The translations under genes were made by a program, and so were the position numbers. 64,000 nt of DNA from Siphonodentalium dalli (taxonomy: Eukaryota; Mollusca; Scaphopoda; Gadilida; Siphonodentaliidae): positions 203,384,978 through 203,448,977 of the forward strand of contig CP136066.1 in NCBI GenBank assembly GCA_032622095.1, given 5' to 3'. Positions 25,101-37,100 of the stretch are shown piece after piece. Position 1 is the first letter of the stretch. Every line of letters begins with the position of its first letter. The notes below the pieces were generated by a model. The model was not told where the DNA came from and searched no databases. It was given only the letters and a program-made list of their open reading frames with translations.

Positions 25101-28100
25101 GCCTGTCCATACTCTAGTTTTCCCTGTGTTACCCGAAACTTTACTATTTTTGTTAGGCTTTAGTTATAGATCTGCCTATAGGCTTACTTTCTTGGTGAAT
25201 AATATTGTTTATATGGCATAAAATAGTGGCAATATGCTTGCTTTTTGAATGAATCTCTGCAGCTGAAGCATTTTGATTCTGACAAAGTCCTTCTCTTGTC
25301 AATTTATAACTTTTGATGACCTCTGACCTTTGCAGTTGAGAGATGAAGAGCTTTCCAAGGAGATGCAGGAATCTAACTGGTTTTCTGCGCCGTCTGCCCT
25401 CAGGGTGTATGGACAGTATCTAAATCTAGACAAGGATCACAACGGGATGCTCAGTAAGGAGGAGTTAGCAAGGTACTTTCCTTTATTTGTAGAAATCCAG
25501 TGTAATTACCAAAGTTACATTACTTATAATAATTAAAAAAAACTAAGCAAAAATAACGAGAGAAATTAATCCTCCTTTAGCCAAAATAAAATAAGATCTT
25601 CTATAAACTTAACAATAGTCGACCAAAAGAAAACAAAATAGCTTGTTACAAATAATAATTATGAATGAATAATAGAACCAAGCCTGCAAATAGCGTGTCT
25701 GTCATTTGCAGAATGAGGTTCCCAGAGGGTGAATTTAGTGATGCTATCCCGCATAGCGGGCTAGCATCACTAAATAGACCTCATTCTGCTTAGGCCCTCA
25801 ATTGCTATGGTAGACCTAGGATCAGATTGAAGTTCCCCAGTTGAAGTTGGTGATGTTCACCCATTGTGCACCTCGATTATGCATTTTATCTTCTGCAAAT
25901 TGGGGGATATATAAACTTCCCAGGGAGATATAGAAACTTCCCAGAAGGGAAAAGGTAACTAAACCAATGTTAATTTGATACCATAAATACTTCAAAGCTT
26001 CTAAATAGGCCTAAGCAGAATGAGGTCTCCAGAGGGTGAATTTGGTGATGCTAGCCCACTGTGCAGGATAGCATCACTAAATTCACCCTCTGGGGACCTC
26101 ATTCTGCAAATGACAGACACGCTATTTGCAGGCTTGAATAGAACTAAAAAAAAGTATATATATTCATACAATAACATATTCCAATAATTCTTCTAATGTC
26201 TGCGCTAGACTAAGTACAAATACAAAGACAACACATTTGTAGCAGATAGCCGCAGGCTTTATTGGTGACAAGGTGAAAAACAGACATTCCAGCAACGGCC
26301 GTCAGAAACATTTGGAAGCAGAAACTTTTTTATTTCAGTGCCAATAGAATGGCTAGTAACTTCATACTGTCTTATATGCTAATGCAGTATACTCATACAG
26401 TTGGTAAATATCTTCTCAAACCAAGATTTTCAAACAACTTGATTGAACTGACAACCGTTTGCAGAAGGCATTCAGGCATTAAAACAGAGATAAAACCACT
26501 GTGTGGAGAAAACAACTCTGAAAGCTTTGAATACTCTTGCCTGCATACATGCAGAAAACCAAACATATGCAATTGATGCATTATATGCATATATAAACAT
26601 GATCAATATGAATCCTACGCGATTAGTTTCAATTCGTAATAATTTGATTCCAGCAAAGCACTGAATTCCAAAATTCAGAAAAAAATCTACACAATACGTG
26701 AGCTCCATTTATTTGAAATATCCACATTTTAATTTAAATTAAAATTTGATACGTGCACCTTGCGAGACCAGACCGGCTAAAGTGACCAGAACATTAGCTC
26801 ACCCGGTAAGCCCGACCACGGCTTACACTCAATCACTCATTAACACTAACCACATGCCTTTAGCATGAGATCCACAATGACAACGACTTAGTTGTACTCA
26901 TACGTTACGCTTCAGACAAAAGTTTTGTACTATACTGCGAAACGTCCAAAACAAATATTACTCACAGTATTCTACACACACTTTTATGCGAATCAATATA
27001 TAACTATGTAAATTATAATTTTTGTAATACTGCAATTTGGTATTCTGTATATTGTATTCATGTGTTTTGGGTCAATAAAACTTTAACCCTTTCATGATGG
27101 GAGCTGCGCTGGTGCACATTAAAGTTACTGTGTCAGTGCATTCTCTTATATATGCGAGTCTCCCATAGGGAGCCTCACAATAGGCTCACATATATAAGAG
27201 AATTCACTGGCTTACAAGGTCAAGGTAAACAGCCTTCATAATTGGCTATGGCAATCAGCATTGCCGAAGCAATTTGCTGAAGCAAACTGGGTCACGGCAT
27301 AGTGTTGCCGTAGCGGATTGCCGAAGCCAAACAATCTGAATTAAGAGGGCTGAGGTAAATATTGTTAAGCCATGTATTCTCTTATATATGTGAGGCTCTC
27401 TAAAAAAATAATGCTGGCTTGCAAGGTCAAGGTAAATATTGTTAAGCCATGTATTCTCTTGTATATGGGAGGCTCCCTATATACGAGAGTGCATTGGCAC
27501 AGGGTTTTCAAAAAAATTCAGGAAGCTAATAATGTTCCAAATTCACAATGACGTAATTTAGGTTTGATGTAATAAAGCTACCTTGACATAATAAACGTAA
27601 CGTTTATTATGCAGGTTTTATATCAGTAATAGAGGCAGTGAGTGGTGGATAAATACATGTTATCGCTGCAGTGAATTGATCTGGGGCGAAGTATCACGTC
27701 GAGTTGAAGAGGTCAGATCGCTGGATCAAACGAGCCGCGCAAGTGTGTACAAGTGTGTATTCAGTCACTATGCCAATTGGAGGAATGCCACATTCTACTA
27801 ACGATCTGACCTCTTCAACGAGACGTGATGCGAAGCCCAGATCAATTCACTGCAGCGATAACAGGTTTATTATATGACATGCTTTTTATTTAAAAAGCAC
27901 ATGCTTTTTATTTAAAAAGCACAATTTCTCTCATTAATTATGAAATGAAACCAATTGCACACGCTCGCTGGTATCAAAAATAAAGAAAGAACTCTCCTGC
28001 TTTTTCCGGTCATGCGCAGTATGCGAGATGAGGAAGGGTGGTATGACATCGGATCAAACTGCAGCTGATCCGATGGCCAGGAAATGATTGCTATACAATA

Positions 28101-31100
28101 GCGGTATTGGGGAAAGAAAAACGATAGTCATATAATAAAGATTATTATATTACAAGAGCATCCATCTCCAGTGAAATCTCCATTGGGATGAGTTGAATGT
28201 ATCAAATAAATGTTGTTACTTCTGTCTTTATTAAACGCTTGTTCCTAGAATTACAATGTTCTTGCCATTCCGTATTTAAAAATCCGTAAAACGCATTCCA
28301 TATATCATACACGACATAAATGACAATTTATACCGGTATTAATATCAATAAGGTTTTGATAAATTTCCAACAGTTGGAGATCTTGAAGTACCAGTTGTAA
28401 TTTAGTTTGGTCCAGTTGGGAGGTAATGGGAAATGATATATTGGGGGAGGGGGATGGATGTGCAGTTAGAAATTTCAAAGTGGACACCCCCATATCCCCT
28501 CCCAACATTCAACACAGACCCTCTACCTCTGTCCCTGTTTAGAACTAAATGTTTTAAAGTGATTTGACAAGTACTGACTATTGTAGACTTCAGAGTCCCA
28601 GTCTTCTCAGTCTTTACAGTCTGGTGATCGACCCACAGTCATTGACTGTCTTGTTTTGTTTAATACGCAGATTCTTGGATGGGTGGCTTGTAATACAGAA
28701 CGACATGTGTGTTAATGGGTTTGTCGATACTGCACTTGTACCATCGTGGAACGATAGAACTCGAGACTGCATTTGCCGCTCATTCTATCCTTCCACACTA
28801 GCACTCATGCCATATCAACAAACCCATCAATATACTAATTTCGTTCTGTATAATTATGACATGGATAGCATACTATGTTAATTAATTTTTTTCTTCTATT
28901 AATTATAGCATGGGAACCCTGAATGATGTTATACTATGTTGATTATCTGTTTGTTATTTTGTTCTTCCATTAGGTATGGCATGGGAACCCTAACTGATGT
29001 CTTCTTACATAGAGTGTTCCAAGAATGCCTCACGTATGAAGGGGAGATGGTAAGATACTCAAATTAACAAGCATTTTCTATTATTATTATTATACCCCCC
29101 GCAACGAAGTTAAGGGGGGGTATACTGGAGTCAGCTTGTCCGTCCGTCCGTCGTCTGTCCGTCGAGCCATCCGTCCGTGGACATAAATTTGTCCGGAGTT
29201 TTTCTCAGTCGTTTTTTTATCAATATCTGTGAAACTTAGCACAGACATCAACCACCATGGGAACCTTTGCACCTGCGATTATGACGTCTGTCGGACTTTT
29301 TTTGTGGAGTTATCCCCCCTTTTTCGACTTAGAAAATTTTCCCAACATGTATAATTTTATCCGAGCTTTTATTCCTACATTTTTAGGTCAATTTAAAAAA
29401 AATGTGGCACAGATATTTAGTACCATGGAAACTTGTGCACCTGCGATTATGACGTCTGTCCGACATTTTTTTGGTGGAGTTATCCCCCTTTTTCGACTTA
29501 GAAATTGTTTTGCAACATACATAATTTTGTCCGAGTTTTTATTCCTACATTTTTTGGTTCATGTTTTTGTATCTTGGCACTGATATTTAGTACCATGGGA
29601 ACCTGTGTACCTGCGATTATGATGTCTGTCCGACTTTTTTGTGTGGAGTTATTCCCCTTTTTTTACTTAGAACATTTTCGCAACATGCATAATTTTGTCC
29701 AAGCTTTTATTCCTACATTTTTCGGTCAATAGGTTTAAGATTAGTGTTGTACACCTGCAATGGGAACTGTTATTTTATTATTTTAACTAAATGTTTACTG
29801 ACATGTGAAACATCTTAGTATTTTAAAAACAGGGGGGGGGTATCCTTAGTCCCATTGGGACAGTCACACCTCTAGTTATATATTGTCTTTATGGAGTGAA
29901 GAGAAGTTACAGGTGTGGCTATTTTCCTGAATTTATATTTAGTAAGTTACAATACAAATGTTGATTCCTTGCTGTAGCTTCATAATAATTATTCCTTCCC
30001 TGACTGGAGCTTTCTGAAATTTTGCGAAAACCATGTGCAAATTTATTGTCTTATATAATTATGCGAGTCTTCCATAGGGAGCCTCGCATATATAAGAGAA
30101 TACATTGGCCTACAATATTTACCTTGACCTTGCAAGCCAGTGCATTTTCTTATATATATGCGAGGCTTCCTATGGGAGAATCACATATATAAGAGAAGAG
30201 AATAAACTGGCACAGGATCTTTAATACTGCATCAGCGCAGCTCATATCGTGAAAGGGTCAATAATACGAGTTAGTAATTAATACTCAGCAAGCCTTGAAA
30301 TAGGGTGTCTGTCATTTGCAGAATGAGGTCCCCAGAGGGTGAATTTAGTGATACTACCCCGCATAGCGGGCTAGCATCACCAAATTCACCCTCTGGGAAT
30401 CTCATTCTGCTGAGGTGTAAGCAGAATGAGGTCCCCAGAGGGTGAATTTGGTGCTAGCCCGCTATGCTGGGTAGCATCACTAAATTCACCCTCTGGGGAC
30501 CTCATTCTGCAAATGACAGACACCCTATTTCAAGGTTTGATACTCAGAGCATTCGTTTATACCTGGGAGATATTTCATCCAACTCTCTTGGACTATTTCA
30601 GCCACCTGATTGATAATTGCTCACGTGACCTTTTGAGGGTCATGTGACATCAGGACACCACTGTAGATTGAAGGGAGCTTCAGTCTGCCATCCCTATTTA
30701 CTACACACTTGTTCAGAACCAACATTACTAAACCATTCTGCATGTCATATATCATTTACTCTACAAATGTGCAGTGATTCCTTGAAAATCATTTCAGACT
30801 TTCAACTACGAATGTATAATTTGGTTCCTTGCTCAGGATTTGGTACAGAATTAAATTTTTCCATGACTTAGAACATAAATTTAGTACCTGAGATAATTCA
30901 GTAGAGCCAATCTGGCCTCGTGATTATTAGTTTACTGTTGTTGAATTTAAAATAAATATAACAAGGCTGGAAAAATTGTGTCTTGACATTTGCAGAATGA
31001 GGTCCCAAAGAGGGTGAATTTATTGACTCTATCCTGCACAGTGGGCTAGTGTCACCGAATTCACCCTCTGGGAACCTCATTCTACTTAAGCCTTAGATTA

Positions 31101-34100
31101 TGAGCCAACATCGCAATCACCATGACAGCTCACAAAGAATTCTCATTTGCATGCGGGAATATTTTCTGATATGAGCTTGTTGTAAACTAGCATATTATAT
31201 ATCCTTCAATTTGAGTGTGATTCATATGTGCACATGTGGTTCAACAGGGGTTACTTCTTGGTCAGTATTAGTTGAATCATTTCCGATAAATCTTTGTCCT
31301 TCTCAGAAAATGGTAATATTATTTCAAGTTAGATTTTAATCCTCTGACTCATATAAATATGTCTTATTACAGGATTATAAAACATATCTGGATTTCGTTT
31401 TGGCTCTCGAAAACAGGAAAGAACCACAAGCCTTAAGATATTTATTCAGGATTTTAGATGTACGCAATAAAGGATACCTAGATGTGTTCGCATTCAATTA
31501 TTTCTTCAGGGTGAGTGTATTATTTGTCACTGTTCCATTTAATACATAGTGGAGCAACCACACACGCTTTGCCTCGAATTGCCGGCGACATAACGCTAAG
31601 AATAATTTATGTAACAGCATGCAATGGCCCCAGCAGAGAAGACATGTCAAGTATTGTCATGCAGCTCATGGATTGTGCAATCTTGTCTCGATTCTGGCCC
31701 GCAAAGCCAACATGATGTAAATGCCGTCATGAACCGTGCCATGACATCTTCTCTGGTTTTCATTAAGCTAACTAATGAAATTGGTCTAAATGAAACTAAT
31801 ATGCCTCAATCATATGGGAATTCTTCAGAAGTTGTGAAGTTGACAATTTTATTTTCATCTCATTGGTCCACTACTGATTCCACAATTCAACAATCTCCAG
31901 ATAGTTGCTAAATGGAAGTCAGTTGTCAATTATATAAAAAAATGTACACGCCACCAGAATTTGGCTCATTGCTATAGAAAATATAGAATTTTTTTTATGA
32001 CGTCATCATACACCTGTACCTAAGGTATAAGCGCCAATGCATGCTTCGCGCATTTGTGGTTGCTAATAATTTACCAGTTCAACATGTCGAAAATGGTTGT
32101 ATACCATTTCAAATTTTCATTCAGAGGTATGAATCAAAATATTTCTGTGTGCAAGTAAATGATCAATTAAGCGATTATCCACATGTGAAACAGAAGGCTA
32201 TTTGTTTACATTTTCTGCATCTGGTTTTATCGACATGAGATAATCTGCATAAAAGAGAAGCCATAAAAAACTCTTTGTTTCCCCGGAAAAAAACATTTGG
32301 GGGGCTATATAAATCGCCAGTGTCTGTGCTTCTGTGTCCGTCCCAGATGGATTCTAGATGAAAACTTATGTTTTTGATATCCGATTGTTTTCAAATTTGG
32401 TTCATGGATCACTCACATGTCAACCTAGTTTGAATATGGATTTGGTGATAACTTTAGTTTTATATCTGATTGTTTTCAAATTTGACATATGGATTACTGA
32501 CATGAAAATTAATGTCAAGTTCGAATTTGGTTTCGGTCCACTCATTTTTCCCCGGAGGTATTGCCCTTGTTGACTTAGAATTTCTTAATATGTTGGTTTC
32601 CAGATGATAACTTCATAGACTTGGAATTGACTTACTATCAAGCCTTGAAATAGTGTGTCTGTCGTTTGCAGAATGAGGTCCCCAGAGGGTGAATTTGGTG
32701 ATGCTAGCCCGCTATGTGGGGTAGTATCACTAAATTCACCCTCTGTGGACCTCATTCTGCAAATGACAGACACCCTATTTCAAGGCTTGCTTACTATTCT
32801 GGTTCTAATCAATTAAAACTAGGTGTGCTAACAACATAGACATTTGGAAGCAAAGTTTGACTGAATGGTTGTTGCCAGAATTAAATTTTTCATTTCTAAA
32901 ACAGCCACCGGCGGACATGTGGACATCAGACCTGTTTAATCTCCCGGATCGTGCGGGAGACTACTGGTTTGAGGCCTAATCTCCCGCACTCCCGGATTAA
33001 GCTTGTAATCTCACGGTTTCAATCAAATCAACAACAACAAAAAATTTAGGTGTGCTCCATTGATAACCGGAGTAGACACCTTGGCCTGCCTCTGGCGTTT
33101 ATTACACTCAATCTTTGTCGCGACTATACAATGACTGCCACTCTTTCAAAAGAAATTAATTGAACGTATGGCAGTTTGTTTTCTTTGGGGCCAATTGGGG
33201 GTCAATAATTACTATTAGCACCCAAGCATGGCGTGTTAGTAAATAAATGCACATGCTATATATACTGGGGTTGGGTTTATTTCTGCAATACGGACCTCCA
33301 GAGAGCTTGGATCGCCACCTCTCAGGATGAACTCACCACCGTTAATACCAATTAGTGTCACTAATATGCTGGACGCCATGCATGTCACGCCTTGTCTGAG
33401 CTGGTCACTTCATGCTCATAAAGGCGGATACCAGCTGGTTCTGGATTTCCAAACCGGCATGGCACAGCCCTTTTCAGGTCTCCCTACCGGACCGGAAAAT
33501 ACCAGATCAGCACGGAAACCACGACAAAAGATGAACAAGAAAAAGAAGAAAACACCATCAAGGAAAAAAAGAGATGCCGAGAGACTAGCCGCGTGGAAAG
33601 AGAAGAAGGCGATGGATGTTACACCAGCCAGCTCCTCCCATGCAGTCGAGATCCCGGCCCAGTCTGTCCAGGAGATGGAATCACCACCACCATCGCCTCC
33701 ACGGCCAGACATGGACTTCATCCCGAAGACTCCGGAATACATTGAGCCGGAGCCTTCAACTGCAAATCCTACACCACCGGCCTCCGAACAAGCAACAGAT
33801 GCCACCAGCCTATGGATTGAAAGGATTGAAAACGACAGAAAAGAAACTGCTAAATTAATCGCTGACTCAGAAGTAGAAAGGAAGAAAGCAGAAGAGACTA
33901 GAATAAAAGCAATGGCAACCTTTGATAAAATATATCCACCGAAAAGTAAAAACAAGAAAAGAAAAAAGCTAAAAGCAACCAGCAAAAACTAAACATCTCA
34001 ACCTCACTTTGCCTCCGGTCAGCCGCCGCATCTGAACAGCATCAACAGCCTCAACAATCGATCTTCATCGAAGATATCAAGAAAGGATGAAGGGAATTGC

Positions 34101-37100
34101 ACAATGCGTTCCGACCATCCTACCCGGCCTGCGGCCTGAAACTACACAACAACAAATTTCTGCAATAAATCATTCTAGTTTACTAGTTGTTGGGTTAAAT
34201 TTAGAAATGTCCGATGTTTTAATTCGACGAAACTGCCGAAATGACAGTGACGAAGTTGTTGATAGTCCATCGAAATGACGCCGATATGACTCCAATTATA
34301 GGGATTCGTAGGCCAAAGAATTTTCTTGGTTTTAAATGTTATAACGCTAGACATTGATATCACTAATGAAATAGATTATCAACTAAAAAATATTCAATTT
34401 TTTTATTTGAATAAATACATTCAAATGTGATCATAAATATGCATTTACATGAATTCATCCTTTGAAAAGTGAAGATTAATTACATTTAACTACTTTAAAA
34501 TCACTGCCCACCATTTTTCAAAGGAAGAAATAGTGAAAATGTAACTTTTTAGCTGCAATTTTGTAATCTCCCTGACAAGACCCAAATCTCCCGGACTGAA
34601 GGGGCAGATTCTCACTGACGGATTTTTAGGCATTAAACAGGTCTGGTGGACATAATGATATCTCCTTTAGATTTCTTTTTGGCGTATAACAAAACCAGGT
34701 GTTAACTATTGAAATTCTTGGAAATACTTAATTCTATCCTTATTGCTAGGTATTATTGGTCAATTCTGGACTCTTCATTGATGCGTTTAAGCTTTAGTGT
34801 TTAATTAGTTGTTGTAATCTCTAAATTTTAAACGATGTGTAAAATTAGCAATGTGACAGGAAAGTTATTATGCTATTTTTAGGTATGTGGCGAGAAACTG
34901 GGGAGTCCTGGTAACTATAGGAATTCCGACAGTCACCTGATTGGCTTCATCGATGTGCTGTTAAATGTTGTGCAAGCTTTGAAATGTGTGTCTGTCATTT
35001 GCAGAATGAGGTTCCCAGAGGGTGAATTTAGTGATGCTACCCCGCATAGCGGGCTAGCATCATCAAATTCACCCTCTGGGAACCTCATTCTGCTGAGGTG
35101 TTAGCAGAATGAGGTCCCCAGAGGGTTAATTTTGTGATGCTAGCCCACTAAATTCACCTTCTGGGGACCTCATTCTGCAAATGACAGACAATATTTCAAG
35201 GCTTGATGTTGTGATTGGCTGACACTGACATAATGCTTTTTTAGAAGTAATGGAATTCCCCACTATTTCGTTTAGACTCTGTGTAGCTTGTCTCGAGTCT
35301 AATTTGAAAAGTACACGATCTGATTCGATGGTCCCCGTATTGTCATATTCCAACAACAACATTTCTTAAAAAAACGCTTTAGTTATCAAAATTGATTAAT
35401 TATCAAAAAATAATTCTAACCACTGTCAACTCTCATATAAAATTTAAAAACGTGTTATATATGAACATTTTGTTCAATGCAATTTGGTATTGAGAGTATG
35501 TCAGTTGGCTCATCGAATATTTTCTAGGCCGCCAGATATTTCAGGTGGTGAAAAATAACAGATTTCAAAAATCAATATCTCATAACTCTGAGTTTTTATG
35601 GGTCGGTTCCTCGACTCGATTCAGATTTTCTTTTACCCCCCGAAACCAATGAAACAGTAATTTAGGAGTGTGTTAATTCAGATTATGTATCTTTAATTGG
35701 AACTTGTTAAGAAGCGACTTGATTGACAGATTTCGTATTTCATTTCAGGCGGTTCAGGAACAAATGAAGCTCCATAATTATGAGCCAGTCGGATTCCAGG
35801 ATGTAAAAGATGAGATATTCGACATGATAAAACCTGCAGATCCAAGCAAAATTACACTCACAGATCTAGTTAACAGGTAAGATCAATTACTTGTGAATTT
35901 GATACGATGCTAAACAAGATTGATTATATAATGGTGATGTTTGGGTGTAAATTGAACTTGAGCCATTATGACTCCTTGATAACAGTCCACTTCTACCTAA
36001 TAACCAAACAGAGAAGTGACTTTTACCAATTTTAAACCTCTAGGCTGCTCCCTGGATCCTGCCAGCTTCTGTGTACATTTTTAGCTCAACTTTACTTTGT
36101 AAAGTTTGAGCTATTGCCATGGCTTGGTATCTGTCGTCCGTGTGTCCGTGTGCATGTGTGTGTGATTCGTCAACAATTTCATTAGCACGGGCTACAGGTC
36201 GTACCTTTGGTCGGATCATTATGAAATTTGTCATGGGTGTTGACATTGACATGTAGATGGGAACGAGTCATTTTGGGGTCATTCGGCAAAAAAACATGGC
36301 TGCCAGCAGCCATCTTGGATTTTACTCTTTGCATGACTAAATCCTTTGGCACGGGCTACAGGTCGTACCTTTGGTCGGATCATCATGGAATTTGTCATGG
36401 ATGTTAACAATGACATGTAGATGGGAACGAGTCATTTTGGGGTCATTTGGCAAAAAAAACATGGCCGTCAGCAGCCATCTTGGATTTTACTCTTTGCATG
36501 ACTAATCTTTTGGCACAGGCTACAGGTCGTATCTTTGGTCGGATCATCATGAAATTTATCATGGATGTTAACATTGACATGTAAATGGGAACGAGTCATT
36601 GTGGGCTCATTCGGCAAAAAACATGGCAGCCATCTTGGATTACAGGCCGGAGTGTTTTCATCTGATCAGCATGAAATTTGTCGTGGAAGTTAATATTGAC
36701 ATGTAGATGGGAACGAGTCATTTTGGGGTCATTCAGCAGTAAAACATGGCCGTCGGTAGCCATCTTGGATTTTACCATTTGTATGACTAAATCCTTTGAC
36801 ACAGGCTACAGGTCGTATCTTTGGTCGGATCATCATGAAATTTGTCATGGATGTTAACATTGACATGTAAATTGGAACGAGTCATTGTGGGCTCATTCGG
36901 CAAAAAAACATGGCTGCCAGCAGCCATCTTGGATTTCAAAATTCAATCCATTAACATGTGCTACAGGCCTTACGTTTGTCTGATCATCATGAAATTTGTC
37001 ATTTATGTTAATATTGACATACTGATGGACACGAGTCATTTTGGGGTCATTCGGCCAAAAAAACATGGACACCAGCAGCCATCTTGGATTTTACTCTTTG

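Larger units (their letters stand above)
32927..34645. mobile_element. Element with 8-bp target duplication carrying a 221-codon ORF
   Basis: Flanked by perfect GTGGACAT copies (32919-32926 and 34646-34653). Ends are inverted CAGACCTGTTTAAT (left) and ATTAAACAGGTCTG (right). Subterminal parts share aatctcccgga-like words on opposite strands (32941-33000 and 34563-34600). An 8-bp duplication and CA-starting ends suggest a hAT-type (or similar) transposon. The only long frame (33327-33992) is not a recognisable transposase. It has its own TATA-like box and polyA signal, so it behaves like a cargo gene. Confidence 0.82.

Noticed and set aside
29257-29732. Overlapping plus-strand frames with repeated peptide FIPTFLGQF / APAIMTSV
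   Set aside because: Translation of the tandem units of an interspersed repeat; two frames are used and the units are not in phase with each other.
31515-31911. Two overlapping frames in PPP2R3C intron 11
   Set aside because: Different frames, no domain, no splice or promoter context, not repeated elsewhere.
33416-33985. 189-codon minus-strand frame opposite the cargo ORF
   Set aside because: It is rich in phenylalanine and serine because it is the complement of a lysine/proline-rich frame. No promoter or polyA signal was seen on that strand.
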